From CAZMVU01 sp964569295 (GTDB lineage Bacteria; Hydrogenedentota; Hydrogenedentia; Hydrogenedentales; JAGMZX01), in contig CAZMVU010000205.1 in assembly GCA_964569295.1 (NCBI GenBank), forward strand, positions 1 through 8,829: DNA of 8,829 nt, in the 5' to 3' direction. The translations under genes and the position numbers were made by a program. The notes below the pieces were generated by a model. That model was not told the DNA's origin. It saw only the letters and a program-made list of their open reading frames with translations, and ran no database searches. Position 1 is the first letter of the stretch. The number at the start of each line of letters is the position of its first letter. Below, in pieces: positions 1-6,260 of the stretch.

Positions 1-55
1 TAGAAGGTGCCCGAATCACTTCTTGTTGTCTTTTGCAGGAACTGAAGTCTAAGGT

Positions 56-67
56 ACTAAATTTAGT
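56..67. repeat. 12-bp perfect palindrome (possible operator)
   Basis: ACTAAATTTAGT is a perfect dyad, AT-rich within GC-rich surroundings, and lies 47 bp upstream of the -35 box of the promoter at 115-143. It could bind a dimeric regulator. No second copy is visible in the window, so function is unproven. Confidence 0.3.
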
Positions 68-114
68 GACGCCGCTCAAACATGAAGAAGGGCCGTTTTT
101 TTTGCAATAAGTCC

Positions 115-143
115 TTGACAATTCCGAGGAAACCAGATAGAAT
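115..143 (+). promoter_or_regulatory. Sigma70-type promoter candidate
   Basis: A perfect -35 box TTGACA (115-120) is separated by exactly 17 bp from TAGAAT (138-143), a 5/6 match to the -10 consensus. This is the best promoter-like match I found in the window. Transcription would start near 149-151 and run right, through the hairpin at 167-186 and into the duplicated modules. No ORF with a ribosome binding site follows it closely. Confidence 0.5.
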
Positions 144-166
144 TGAATATGGTGGGAACAAGAATC

Positions 167-186
167 GGCAACTCGGGGGAGTTGCC
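167..186 (+). other. 8-bp perfect hairpin in the predicted 5' leader
   Basis: GGCAACTC (167-174) and GAGTTGCC (179-186) form a perfect 8-bp stem with a GGGG loop. It begins about 17 nt after the predicted transcription start. No T tract follows, so it is not a standard intrinsic terminator; a stabilising 5' stem-loop of an RNA is possible. Confidence 0.45.
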
Positions 187-278
187 ACGGGGGTCTACCT
201 CTCGGAGCGCGTCCCGTAACGCGATTCCTTTCTCGCCGATGATCGCAGTTGAAGCATCGGCCTTGTCGTAAGGACGCT

Positions 279-446
279 TTCTATCCGGCGGCAAGGGGAA
301 TATACGTTCGAGTGGTCCCAGGTAACTGGCGCTGGAGTACCATCCTGCCCACACCAACGACCTACACGGTCTCGACCTCGTCGCCGCGCTTCTCGACCGT
401 AGGCCGAAGCGTCTCCAGCTTGACGACTCGTGCTTCTCCTTGCCGC
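279..446. repeat. 168-bp direct repeat, copy A
   Basis: Identical to 581-748 except for one base (T at 420, G at 722). Weaker similarity continues upstream to about 237, with a 1-nt indel near 268-278, so the original unit was longer. An imperfect stem lies inside: CCTAC-GGTC (361-371, with a 2-nt bulge) pairs with GACCGTAGG (395-403). On the minus strand one frame ends with a protein-like tail at about 366. Confidence 0.9.
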
Positions 447-580
447 TGGGCCCTTTCTTGGCAGGCCTCGGGGTGGGCTAACCGCGCACCCTCAGGCACG
501 GCCCTTGAAGGAAGACCGCTACGCCGCCCTTGCCGCGCCGATAATTCGAGTTGAATAGCTAGCTTGTCGCAAAGACGTCC

Positions 581-748
581 TTCTATCCGGCGGCAAGGGG
601 AATATACGTTCGAGTGGTCCCAGGTAACTGGCGCTGGAGTACCATCCTGCCCACACCAACGACCTACACGGTCTCGACCTCGTCGCCGCGCTTCTCGACC
701 GTAGGCCGAAGCGTCTCCAGCGTGACGACTCGTGCTTCTCCTTGCCGC
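581..748. repeat. 168-bp direct repeat, copy B
   Basis: Second copy of the module at 279-446, same orientation, offset 302 bp, 167/168 identical. The same internal imperfect stem occurs at 663-705. After 748 a short run of decayed similarity to the sequence after 446 can be followed for about 20 bp, then the two diverge. The sharp step from near-identity to heavy divergence suggests recent duplication or gene conversion of only this part. Confidence 0.9.
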
Positions 749-861
749 CGGTCCATTTTTGGGGCCTGCGTTTTTGCCGGTCTCCAGGCCATGCCCGGCG
801 AGGTGGTGTGTGCCCTGCGCACATACCCCTTATCTGCGTGCGCTATGTACGCCCCCTTCCT

Positions 862-1827
862 TCAACACAACTCGTATTCTTCCAGCCGGTGTATCCCGGC
901 CTCGCGCGCAGCCTTAACCGCCTGATCGAGTTCACGCGGTGTGACCCGGCGGTTGAGGTATTCGAGGTGCGGCTCGAGTCCAACACGGTTGGCGGGCCGG
1001 TATTGCCCCATGATGTTCACACAGGTCTCGGGCGAGATTTCTTCCGCCAGCCACTGGAAAATGGCGCGCGATTCTGCGACCAGCCCGGGCATCACCAGGT
1101 GCCGCACGAGTAGTCCCCGGCGCGCCACGCCGTCGGGACCGAGCATGAGCACGCCCACTTGCCGTTGCATCTCCGCGACAGCTTCGCGCATGCGCTCGGG
1201 ATAGTCCCGCGCGGCAGACAGGGCCGCGGCCGTAGCCGGTTCCCAGAACTTCACATCGGGCATGTAGATATCGACCACGCCCTCGAACAGCCGAAGGGTC
1301 TCGACGCTGTCGTAGGCGCTGGTGTTGTAGACAATGGGCAGGCGCAGGCCCTGATCGATGGCGCAGGCAATGGCCTCGAGCACCTGGGGCGCCACGTGCG
1401 ACGGCGTGACGAAGTTGATGTTGTGGCAGCCCAATTCCTGGAGCGACAGCATTTGCCGGGCAATGTCTTGGCCCGTCATTTCGCGGCCCGCAGGCCGTTG
1501 GCTGATGTCCCAATTCTGACAGAAGGCACAACACAGGTTGCACCCGCTGAAAAAGATGGTACCGCTCCCCCGCGTCCCACGCAGGCAGTCCTCCTCGCCC
1601 ATGTGCGGGAAACTACTGGCGACGCGGGCGTAGCGGCCCGTATTGCACCGGCCATGGGCGCCCCGCAGGCGGTCCACACCGCACAACCGCGGGCATGCCC
1701 GGCAATGGGCAAGGCGTTGCAATGCCGCATCGACGCGCGCACCGAGCTCTTCGCGCGGCAGATGCAGGCAGGCCGGGGTATCCTCGTGCGTGATGAAGCG
1801 CGGATCGGGGACGTAGGGATTTTGCAT
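862..1827 (-). CDS. PflX-like radical SAM protein (COG1313 type)
   Basis: A 321-residue radical SAM enzyme related to pyruvate formate-lyase activating enzymes. The CX3CX2C motif that binds the SAM-cleaving 4Fe-4S cluster is GCNLCCAFC, with Cys96, Cys100 and Cys103. A second cysteine set precedes it (Cys42, Cys45, Cys49, Cys61), as is usual for the PflX-like family, along with the conserved FSGCNLCC and QNWDISQ stretches. Family members are cytoplasmic; their substrates are mostly unknown and no pyruvate formate-lyase is nearby. I chose the ATG at 1827 because it overlaps the upstream transporter's stop as TGATG and gives a family-like N-terminus; the frame is open up to 1914 but the added 29 residues look like antisense noise. 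Only a weak GAGGA lies 12 nt upstream, so translation is probably coupled to the transporter. Family assignment is firm; substrate is not known. Confidence 0.9.
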   Translation of the reverse strand: MQNPYVPDPRFITHEDTPACLHLPREELGARVDAALQRLAHCRACPRLCGVDRLRGAHGRCNTGRYARVASSFPHMGEEDCLRGTRGSGTIFFSGCNLCCAFCQNWDISQRPAGREMTGQDIARQMLSLQELGCHNINFVTPSHVAPQVLEAIACAIDQGLRLPIVYNTSAYDSVETLRLFEGVVDIYMPDVKFWEPATAAALSAARDYPERMREAVAEMQRQVGVLMLGPDGVARRGLLVRHLVMPGLVAESRAIFQWLAEEISPETCVNIMGQYRPANRVGLEPHLEYLNRRVTPRELDQAVKAAREAGIHRLEEYELC

Positions 1828-4097
1828 CAGGCCAGTATATCCTCGGCACCGGCACTGCACACAAACACCGTGGTCGGGCCATTGCACAACAGGCTCTGAC
1901 AGCGCGCATGCCACTGGTCGGACCCGCCTTCTTCCGGCACACCAAATCCTATGATGACGCAGTCGGAGGCCTCGCTCTCGCGCTTGACCACCTGGGCGAC
2001 GGGCAGTTCGGACACCAGCACATGCGGCGTTGCTTCGACACGCGCGATGGCGAGCAGCTTCTTGAGGTCGGCAAAAGTGTCATCATGGGCGGCCTGGCGC
2101 GGTACAAGACGGATAAGCCGCACCTCGCTGTCGGCCCACTCCCAGTTACCGCGCAGGAGATAGGCCAGCAGGAGCATGAGCCCGCCGTTTTCCATGCCGC
2201 GCCACCAGATATCGATACGCCTGCGCCCGAAGGTGAGGTGCCGGTCGCCCAGGCGAATGACCATAAGGGCCATGCCCAACTGGCGCGCCATGCGGAACAA
2301 TTGGGCCTGCCGCCCGGCATGCTCCGAGTCCTCGGACCACCCGAACACAGCGAGGTTGGGCTGAATCGGCCCGACGCGTATTCCCTGGAGAATGGCTTCC
2401 ATGCCGCGTTGCAGATCCGGGTCGATCATGACAACGGGGAACGCCTGCACGCGATGCTCCTCACAGTAGTCGCGCAGGCGTTCGAGCGCGGCGCCCCGGC
2501 GTTTGGCATATTCTTCGAAAGTACCCACCAATACCTCCGCCAGAAACACCAGGCCCCGCCCCGCCTCGAACCACACGGCATAAGTCACCAGCCCTTCGCG
2601 GGAATCCGGGTTGCCCGAGAACACCAGGCACGTGGGCCGCCAATTCTTCGGCGTCTCCTCCATGCGGCTGAGACGCGCCAGACTGTTGCGGATGCTGCGG
2701 TACAGAAAACCGCGCCAGGCGTCGCCGAAGGTGGTCTGGAGTTCGCGCCGCTTGAGCTGCCACACGAGCACGGTGAGAAACACAAAGGCCACAATCGCCT
2801 GGGTAGGGTTAATGACAAGAGCGACCATCATGCATCCGATTGCCCCGGCAAGCGCCGTGCCCCAGTGGAAGAACCGGAACCGGGGCCGGAATGAGGGGTT
2901 CTGCCCGACGGCCTCGATGAAGGCGGAAATGTTGAGCATGCCGTAGGCGTAGAGAAAGAACTCGGTGATGACCAAGGCCACGAGGTTGAGCGCGTCGCCC
3001 TCGGCATAGTTCGACCAGACCAGCACACCAATGGTCATGGCGGCGGCCAGCAGCACGGCCCGGCGGGGTTCGTCGCCTTTTCGGGCGCCCACGCCAAACG
3101 GGCGCAGCACCGGCAGAATGCGGTCGCGGGCCACGGCTTGCAACACCCGCGGCGCCCCCATGAAGCTGCCGAGCGCGCTCGATAGCGTGGCCGCAAAGAC
3201 CCCGGCGGTTACAAGCCAGCCAGCGGCGAGAAAGGCGTTGTCCCGCAGCACGAGGTAGGGCGTCTCGATGAGGCTCTCCCGGGAGTAGGCCGCCGCACTG
3301 GTTACGGCGAGCAGCACATAGATCACGAGGCCCGTGCCAATGGCCCAGAGCGTGCCGCGTGGGATGCTCTTGGCGGGATCGTGCAGATCGCCGGACATAT
3401 TGATGCCGGCCATGATTCCCGTGACGGCCGGGAAGTAGATGGCAAACACGATCCAGAAGGAGTGCAGTCCTGCGCCGGGCGCATCGGACAGCAACGGCGT
3501 GTAGCCACTCGACCAGTTCTCGGCAAGGCGTTCAGTGGAGAACCGCCCGAGTGCGCCGCCGAGAAAGGAAACCACGGCCAGCATGAGCACGGCGAGAATG
3601 GCGTACTGCACACGAATCGCCCAGCCAGCGCCAATGTACGCAAAGAGAAAGAGGATTACGGCGGTACCCAGCGCTATCGCAAGAAAACTGTCTTGCATCG
3701 CGGGAAACACCTGGACCAACGCTTCCGTGAATCCCAGGATGTAAAACGGAATCGAGACCGCCTGCGCGAGGAAAAGCATCAGCCCGATGGCCCCGCCGAA
3801 CTCCGGGCCGAGCACGCGCGAAATGAGGTAATAGGCGCCGCCCCCGCGCACCTGCATGTTGGTGGCGATAGCGCTGGCGGACAGGGCCGTGAAGAACGTG
3901 ATGCTCTTGCACAGCGCCAGGATAAGCAGCATTTGCCACAGGCCCGCCTGCCCGAGCACGAAGTTGGCGCGCATGAACATGATGACGCCGAGAATCGTGA
4001 GGATACACGGTGTGAACACGCCGCCGAAGGCACCGAACTGATTGCGCGCGCCTTGTTTCGGCTCAACCGGGGGCGCGGAAGGGGAACTGTATGACAT
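1827..4097 (-). CDS. Cation-chloride cotransporter (SLC12-like, APC superfamily)
   Basis: A 756-residue membrane transporter. About 12 hydrophobic segments lie between residues 27 and 447, followed by a soluble domain (about 451-756). SLC12 hallmarks are clear: FGAFGGVFTPCILTILGVI (21-39), QVRGGGAYYLISRVLGPEFG (82-101), TGIMAGINMSGDLHDPAKSI (226-245), and in the C-terminal domain IDIWWRGMENGGLMLLLAYL (628-647). Family members move chloride with Na+ and/or K+ across the inner membrane; ion specificity here cannot be read from sequence, and amino acid or polyamine transport is a remote alternative. The ATG at 4097 has GAGGAG 11 nt upstream. It is the first gene of a two-gene unit with the radical SAM gene, whose start overlaps its stop by one base. 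An extended -10 promoter and a possible leader ORF lie upstream. Confidence 0.92.
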   Translation of the reverse strand: MSYSSPSAPPVEPKQGARNQFGAFGGVFTPCILTILGVIMFMRANFVLGQAGLWQMLLILALCKSITFFTALSASAIATNMQVRGGGAYYLISRVLGPEFGGAIGLMLFLAQAVSIPFYILGFTEALVQVFPAMQDSFLAIALGTAVILFLFAYIGAGWAIRVQYAILAVLMLAVVSFLGGALGRFSTERLAENWSSGYTPLLSDAPGAGLHSFWIVFAIYFPAVTGIMAGINMSGDLHDPAKSIPRGTLWAIGTGLVIYVLLAVTSAAAYSRESLIETPYLVLRDNAFLAAGWLVTAGVFAATLSSALGSFMGAPRVLQAVARDRILPVLRPFGVGARKGDEPRRAVLLAAAMTIGVLVWSNYAEGDALNLVALVITEFFLYAYGMLNISAFIEAVGQNPSFRPRFRFFHWGTALAGAIGCMMVALVINPTQAIVAFVFLTVLVWQLKRRELQTTFGDAWRGFLYRSIRNSLARLSRMEETPKNWRPTCLVFSGNPDSREGLVTYAVWFEAGRGLVFLAEVLVGTFEEYAKRRGAALERLRDYCEEHRVQAFPVVMIDPDLQRGMEAILQGIRVGPIQPNLAVFGWSEDSEHAGRQAQLFRMARQLGMALMVIRLGDRHLTFGRRRIDIWWRGMENGGLMLLLAYLLRGNWEWADSEVRLIRLVPRQAAHDDTFADLKKLLAIARVEATPHVLVSELPVAQVVKRESEASDCVIIGFGVPEEGGSDQWHARCQSLLCNGPTTVFVCSAGAEDILA

Positions 4098-4112
4098 TGT
4101 CCGGCTAGCTCC

Positions 4113-4148
4113 TCACTCGCAGCCCCGCTTCCCTCTCATGTGCTTCAT
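4113..4148 (-). CDS. Possible 11-codon leader ORF upstream of the transporter
   Basis: The ORF reads MKHMRGKRGCE then TGA. Its ATG at 4148 has a strong AAGGAG (4158-4163) 9 nt upstream, better placed than that of the transporter itself. Its stop codon overlaps the transporter's own Shine-Dalgarno (TGAGGAG, 4109-4115). Such an arrangement could couple or attenuate translation. The peptide is very basic and has no run of a single amino acid, so classical amino acid attenuation is not indicated. Chance is a real alternative. Confidence 0.3.
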   Translation of the reverse strand: MKHMRGKRGCE

Positions 4149-4174
4149 GTTTCCGCTCTCCTTGACAGGCCGGG

Positions 4175-4183
4175 AATATACCA
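4175..4183 (-). promoter_or_regulatory. Extended -10 promoter candidate for transporter operon
   Basis: On the minus strand the sequence reads TGGTATATT, i.e. an extended -10 (TGn) plus TATATT, 5/6 to consensus. The -35 position is poor (TGCACG at 17 bp), as extended -10 promoters allow. The start would fall near 4168, giving a leader of about 70 nt that opens almost directly with the ribosome binding site of the 11-codon ORF. Confidence 0.4.
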
Positions 4184-4427
4184 CACCGCCGTGCCCCCGT
4201 GCAGGCGGAGCGCGGCATCGCAAGCACGCGGCGGCCAGCACATTGCGTGAACTGTACCGGCGGCGGCCAAAAGCGTATACTTCCTGTATTTTGGGCGGTG
4301 TGCATGGGGGAATGCGCGGCCGCCCCGTGTCATGCCCGTCTGCCCGCACCGGGGGACGACCGGCGCAAACACGCTTCGCGCCGCGCTGGAATTCGGACGC
4401 GGGACGCACTGAAAGGATAAGTAACGT

Positions 4428-5573
4428 ATGCCTGTCGATCCGCTCACGCCGTACGGCAACCGCCCCATGGTCACGCCCATTGTCAATGCCGTCAACTACC
4501 AGTACGACTCGTTCGAGGTGCTGCGCCAAATTACCGACGGCGAGATAGACGGTTACACCTATCACCGCGACGACAACCCGACCGTGCGTGCCGTCGAGAA
4601 GAAGATTGCCGCCCTCGAGGGAGCGGAAGACTGCGTGCTGGTCACTTCCGGCATGGCCGCGTGTACACTCGTTTACCTGACTTACTTGAAAGCCGGGGAC
4701 AATCTAATCATCTTCCACGATACCTATGGCGCGAACTACAAGGTCTCCCTCATTCTCGAGCGGCTCGGCGTCGAGGTGACGTGGATGGACGCGGCGGCGG
4801 CTAGCAACATCAGCGCGTGCATCCAGCCGAACACGGCCATGATTTTCCTCGAAACGCCGAGCAATCCGCTGTGCAAGATTATCGACATCGCGGCGGTACG
4901 GGCGGCTGCGGATACGGTGGGCGCCATGGTTGTCGTGGACAATACATTCGCCACGCCCTACCACCAGCAGCCACTCGCCCTGGGCGCGCATCTCGTCATA
5001 CACAGCGCGACAAAAGGGCTCGGCGGCCACAACGATCTCATGGCAGGCGCCATCGCCGGCGACAAGGACGCGTACACCGCCCTGTGGTTCACGCGGCAAG
5101 CCATCGGCTCAACACTCGACCCCCATTCGGCCTTCCTGCTCGACCGGGGTTTGAAAACCTTCCCGCTGCGGGCCGAGGTCATGAACCGTAATGCCCAGGT
5201 TGTGGCCGAAGCTTTGCACGGCCATCCGAAGATCGCGCGCTTGTCCTACCCCGGCCTGCCGCACCACCCCGGCCATGCCATTGCCGCAAGCCAAATGCAC
5301 AACGGTTTCGGTGGCCTTCTCGCATTCGATGTCGGCGAGAATCAGGAGGACGCCAAACGTTTTATCAACCAACTCGCGGTCATTTACCACGCCGTGAGCC
5401 TGGGCGCCACCGAAACGCTCATCTGCATCCCGTACCTCACCACGATGCTCTACCTGCCCCCAGAACGGCGCACAGTCTTCGGCGTGCGCCCCCATTCCGT
5501 GCGCCTGTCGATGGGTATCGAGCCGGCGGAAGTGCTGGTGGCCGATCTCGAACAGGCACTCACGGCCCTATGA
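4428..5573 (+). CDS. Cys/Met metabolism PLP-dependent enzyme (cystathionine gamma-synthase/lyase type)
   Basis: A 381-residue fold-type I PLP enzyme of the trans-sulfuration family, which makes or breaks C-S bonds at the gamma carbon (cystathionine gamma-synthase, gamma-lyase, methionine gamma-lyase, O-acetyl/succinylhomoserine sulfhydrylase). The PLP lysine is Lys196 in HSATKGLGGHND; Asp171 (VVDNTFATPY) should hold the pyridine nitrogen; SGMAA (74-78) is the phosphate-side turn; YTYHRDDNPT (43-52) supplies the Tyr and Arg of the partner subunit; Arg359 (VRLSMGIEP) binds the substrate carboxylate. Length is normal. Start: ATG with AAGGA 10 nt upstream. Compared with the common STKY-x-x-GHSD pattern it has Gly after the lysine and Asn in place of Ser, so the exact substrate cannot be assigned. 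It stands alone, cytoplasmic, divergent from the transporter. Confidence 0.93.
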   Translation: MPVDPLTPYGNRPMVTPIVNAVNYQYDSFEVLRQITDGEIDGYTYHRDDNPTVRAVEKKIAALEGAEDCVLVTSGMAACTLVYLTYLKAGDNLIIFHDTYGANYKVSLILERLGVEVTWMDAAAASNISACIQPNTAMIFLETPSNPLCKIIDIAAVRAAADTVGAMVVVDNTFATPYHQQPLALGAHLVIHSATKGLGGHNDLMAGAIAGDKDAYTALWFTRQAIGSTLDPHSAFLLDRGLKTFPLRAEVMNRNAQVVAEALHGHPKIARLSYPGLPHHPGHAIAASQMHNGFGGLLAFDVGENQEDAKRFINQLAVIYHAVSLGATETLICIPYLTTMLYLPPERRTVFGVRPHSVRLSMGIEPAEVLVADLEQALTAL

Positions 5574-5614
5574 CGAGGTAGACGCTTCATCGTGGGCGCC
5601 GTCCACCCGGCCAA

Positions 5615-5631
5615 TGTGGGCTTTGCCCACA
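5615..5631. repeat. 7-bp hairpin with TTT loop, downstream of PLP gene
   Basis: TGTGGGC and GCCCACA pair perfectly around TTT, starting 41 bp after the PLP gene's stop. It could slow or protect the end of that transcript, but lacks a following T tract, so I do not call it a terminator. Confidence 0.6.
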
Positions 5632-5724
5632 ACCCAAGGCTGGGAAGGCGTATCCGGTGGGTGGTCGTTCGGGGCGGCTTGTGAAGGACTGCGGCTTGTC
5701 CTCCGTAGCACCGAAGGCGCGGTT

Positions 5725-5752
5725 CCATACCAGCCTGAGCCAACGGCCCAGG
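5725..5752. repeat. Inverted repeat, left arm
   Basis: This 28-nt arm is the reverse complement of 5844-5871 with a few mismatches; 13 bases (5725-5737 against 5859-5871) are perfect. It contains its own hairpin, CCTGAGCC-AAC-GGCCCAGG, 8 bp with one A.C mismatch. Confidence 0.8.
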
Positions 5753-5760
5753 TTATGGAT

Positions 5761-5785
5761 GCGCTTATTCAAGCGCTGAAAGCGC
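5761..5785. repeat. Two mutually exclusive hairpins
   Basis: GCGCTT (5761-5766) pairs perfectly with AAGCGC (5771-5776) around ATTC. The same GCGC with the next T (5773-5777) also pairs with AGCGC (5781-5785) around GAA. Both stems need the shared bases, so only one can form at a time. Confidence 0.6.
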
Positions 5786-5807
5786 GTACTATGAAGACTT
5801 ATGGCTC

Positions 5808-5820
5808 GGGCTTTCAGCCC
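5808..5820. repeat. 5-bp hairpin, complement of CTGAAAG type
   Basis: GGGCT-TTC-AGCCC; the same architecture as the GCGCT-GAA-AGCGC stems but with the loop on the opposite strand, which would place a purine GAA loop on minus-strand RNA. Confidence 0.6.
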
Positions 5821-5843
5821 TCTTCCCTGTGGGTGCCAGATGA

Positions 5844-5871
5844 CCTGGGCCTTCGGCCCAGGCTGGTATGG
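5844..5871. repeat. Inverted repeat, right arm, with 8-bp hairpin
   Basis: Right arm of the pair with 5725-5752. Its own stem CCTGGGCC-TTC-GGCCCAGG (5844-5862) is a perfect 8 bp. A further 5-bp stem GGGCC-GTT-GGCCC follows at 5875-5887. Confidence 0.8.
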
Positions 5872-5938
5872 TACGGGCCGTTGGCCCTGAAGAAAGAGCG
5901 CGTTCTGGTCTACAGGGAGGGCGAGCGTCTGGTTCTGG

Positions 5939-6055
5939 CGGGTCTGCGACCGCGCCACCATGCCGACCTTCGGTTGTGGCCGGGTCTGCGACCGCGCCAC
6001 CATGCCGACCTTCGGTTGTGGGCGGGTCTGCGACCGCGCCACCATGCCGACCTTC
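5939..6055. repeat. 42-bp tandem repeat, 2.8 copies
   Basis: Units at 5939-5980, 5981-6022 and a partial one at 6023-6055. The first two differ only at the last base. The unit length is a multiple of three, so it reads as a 14-residue repeat in open frames on both strands (GLRPRHHADLRLW on +), which creates false ORFs. No spacers vary, so it is not CRISPR. Confidence 0.9.
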
Positions 6056-6074
6056 AGGTCTCCTCTTCCCCGCC

Positions 6075-6101
6075 GGCAACTGGAGACCTTCGGTCGTTGC
6101 C
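6075..6101. repeat. Nested two-part hairpin
   Basis: An outer 6-bp stem (GGCAAC 6075-6080 with GTTGCC 6096-6101) encloses a 4-nt bulge (TGGA) and an inner stem GACC-TTC-GGTC (6085-6095), ten base pairs in all. This is among the more stable structures of the island. Confidence 0.6.
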
Positions 6102-6117
6102 CGTCGTGCAATCCGGC

Positions 6118-6260
6118 GGCCTGAAAGGCCAATTACAAGATAACCCAGGCCACGCCCTGGGTAAATGTTACTAATAAGATTCTTAGCGCTGAAAGCGCGT
6201 GACAAAGCGCCGCTGTATAGTCGTGCAGATTATCTGTGCCGCCCTTTAAGGACAGGGCGG
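6118..6260. repeat. Run of four hairpins at the island's right end
   Basis: In order: GGCCT-GAA-AGGCC (6118-6130); ACCCAGG with CCTGGGT (6143-6162, 6-nt loop); GCGCT-GAA-AGCGC (6186-6198), part of a 16-mer identical to 5772-5787; and CCGCCCT with AGGGCGG (6239-6260, 8-nt loop). Confidence 0.65.

Larger units (their letters stand above)
1..861. other. Gene-poor region with promoter, hairpin and duplicated module
   Basis: I find no convincing protein gene here. Several frames are open for 60-100 codons on both strands, but none has a good Shine-Dalgarno plus start or a recognisable domain. The stretch contains a 12-bp palindrome, a sigma70-like promoter pointing right, an 8-bp hairpin just downstream of it, and two direct copies of a 168-bp module. 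In the module, one minus-strand frame ends in a protein-like tail (RVVKLETLRPTVEKRGDEV then a stop), so the copies could be duplicated remnants of the 3' end of a gene. A non-coding RNA on the + strand is the other reading. I cannot decide between them. Confidence 0.6.
4098..4427. other. Divergent intergenic region
   Basis: This 330-bp space separates the leftward transporter from the rightward PLP enzyme gene. The transporter side holds an extended -10 motif (4175-4183) and an 11-codon leader ORF. On the PLP-enzyme side TATACT (4276-4281) is a 5/6 match to a -10 box, but the hexamer 17 bp upstream (TGTACC) matches only 3/6, so this promoter is weak or regulated. The PLP gene has AAGGA at 4413-4417, 10 nt before its ATG. 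No larger ORF here is believable. Confidence 0.6.

Noticed and set aside
801..830. Hairpin (GTGTGTGC/GCGCACA type) as terminator of the radical SAM gene
   Set aside because: The stem needs a G.T pair, has a 3-nt loop, and no T tract follows on the minus strand.
1159..1899. A 246-codon open frame on the + strand
   Set aside because: Antisense shadow of the radical SAM gene and the transporter's end.
1908..2894. A 328-codon open frame on the + strand
   Set aside because: Antisense shadow of the transporter gene; no domain, and the minus strand has firm SLC12 motifs.
3381..4094. A 237-codon open frame on the + strand
   Set aside because: Antisense of the transporter's hydrophobic N-terminal half; its charged, repetitive composition is what antisense of such DNA gives.
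4162..4167. TTGACA on the + strand as a -35 box for the PLP gene
   Set aside because: No -10 box at 16-18 bp; the AT-rich motif follows after only about 10 bp and fits better as a minus-strand extended -10.
5939..6055. CRISPR-like array
   Set aside because: The units are directly adjacent with no unique spacers, and there are no cas genes.
5587..6174. Overlapping ORFs of about 180 codons on both strands in the hairpin island
   Set aside because: They are translations of the 42-bp tandem repeat and of hairpins, open on both strands because the unit is a multiple of three. No ribosome binding site or domain.
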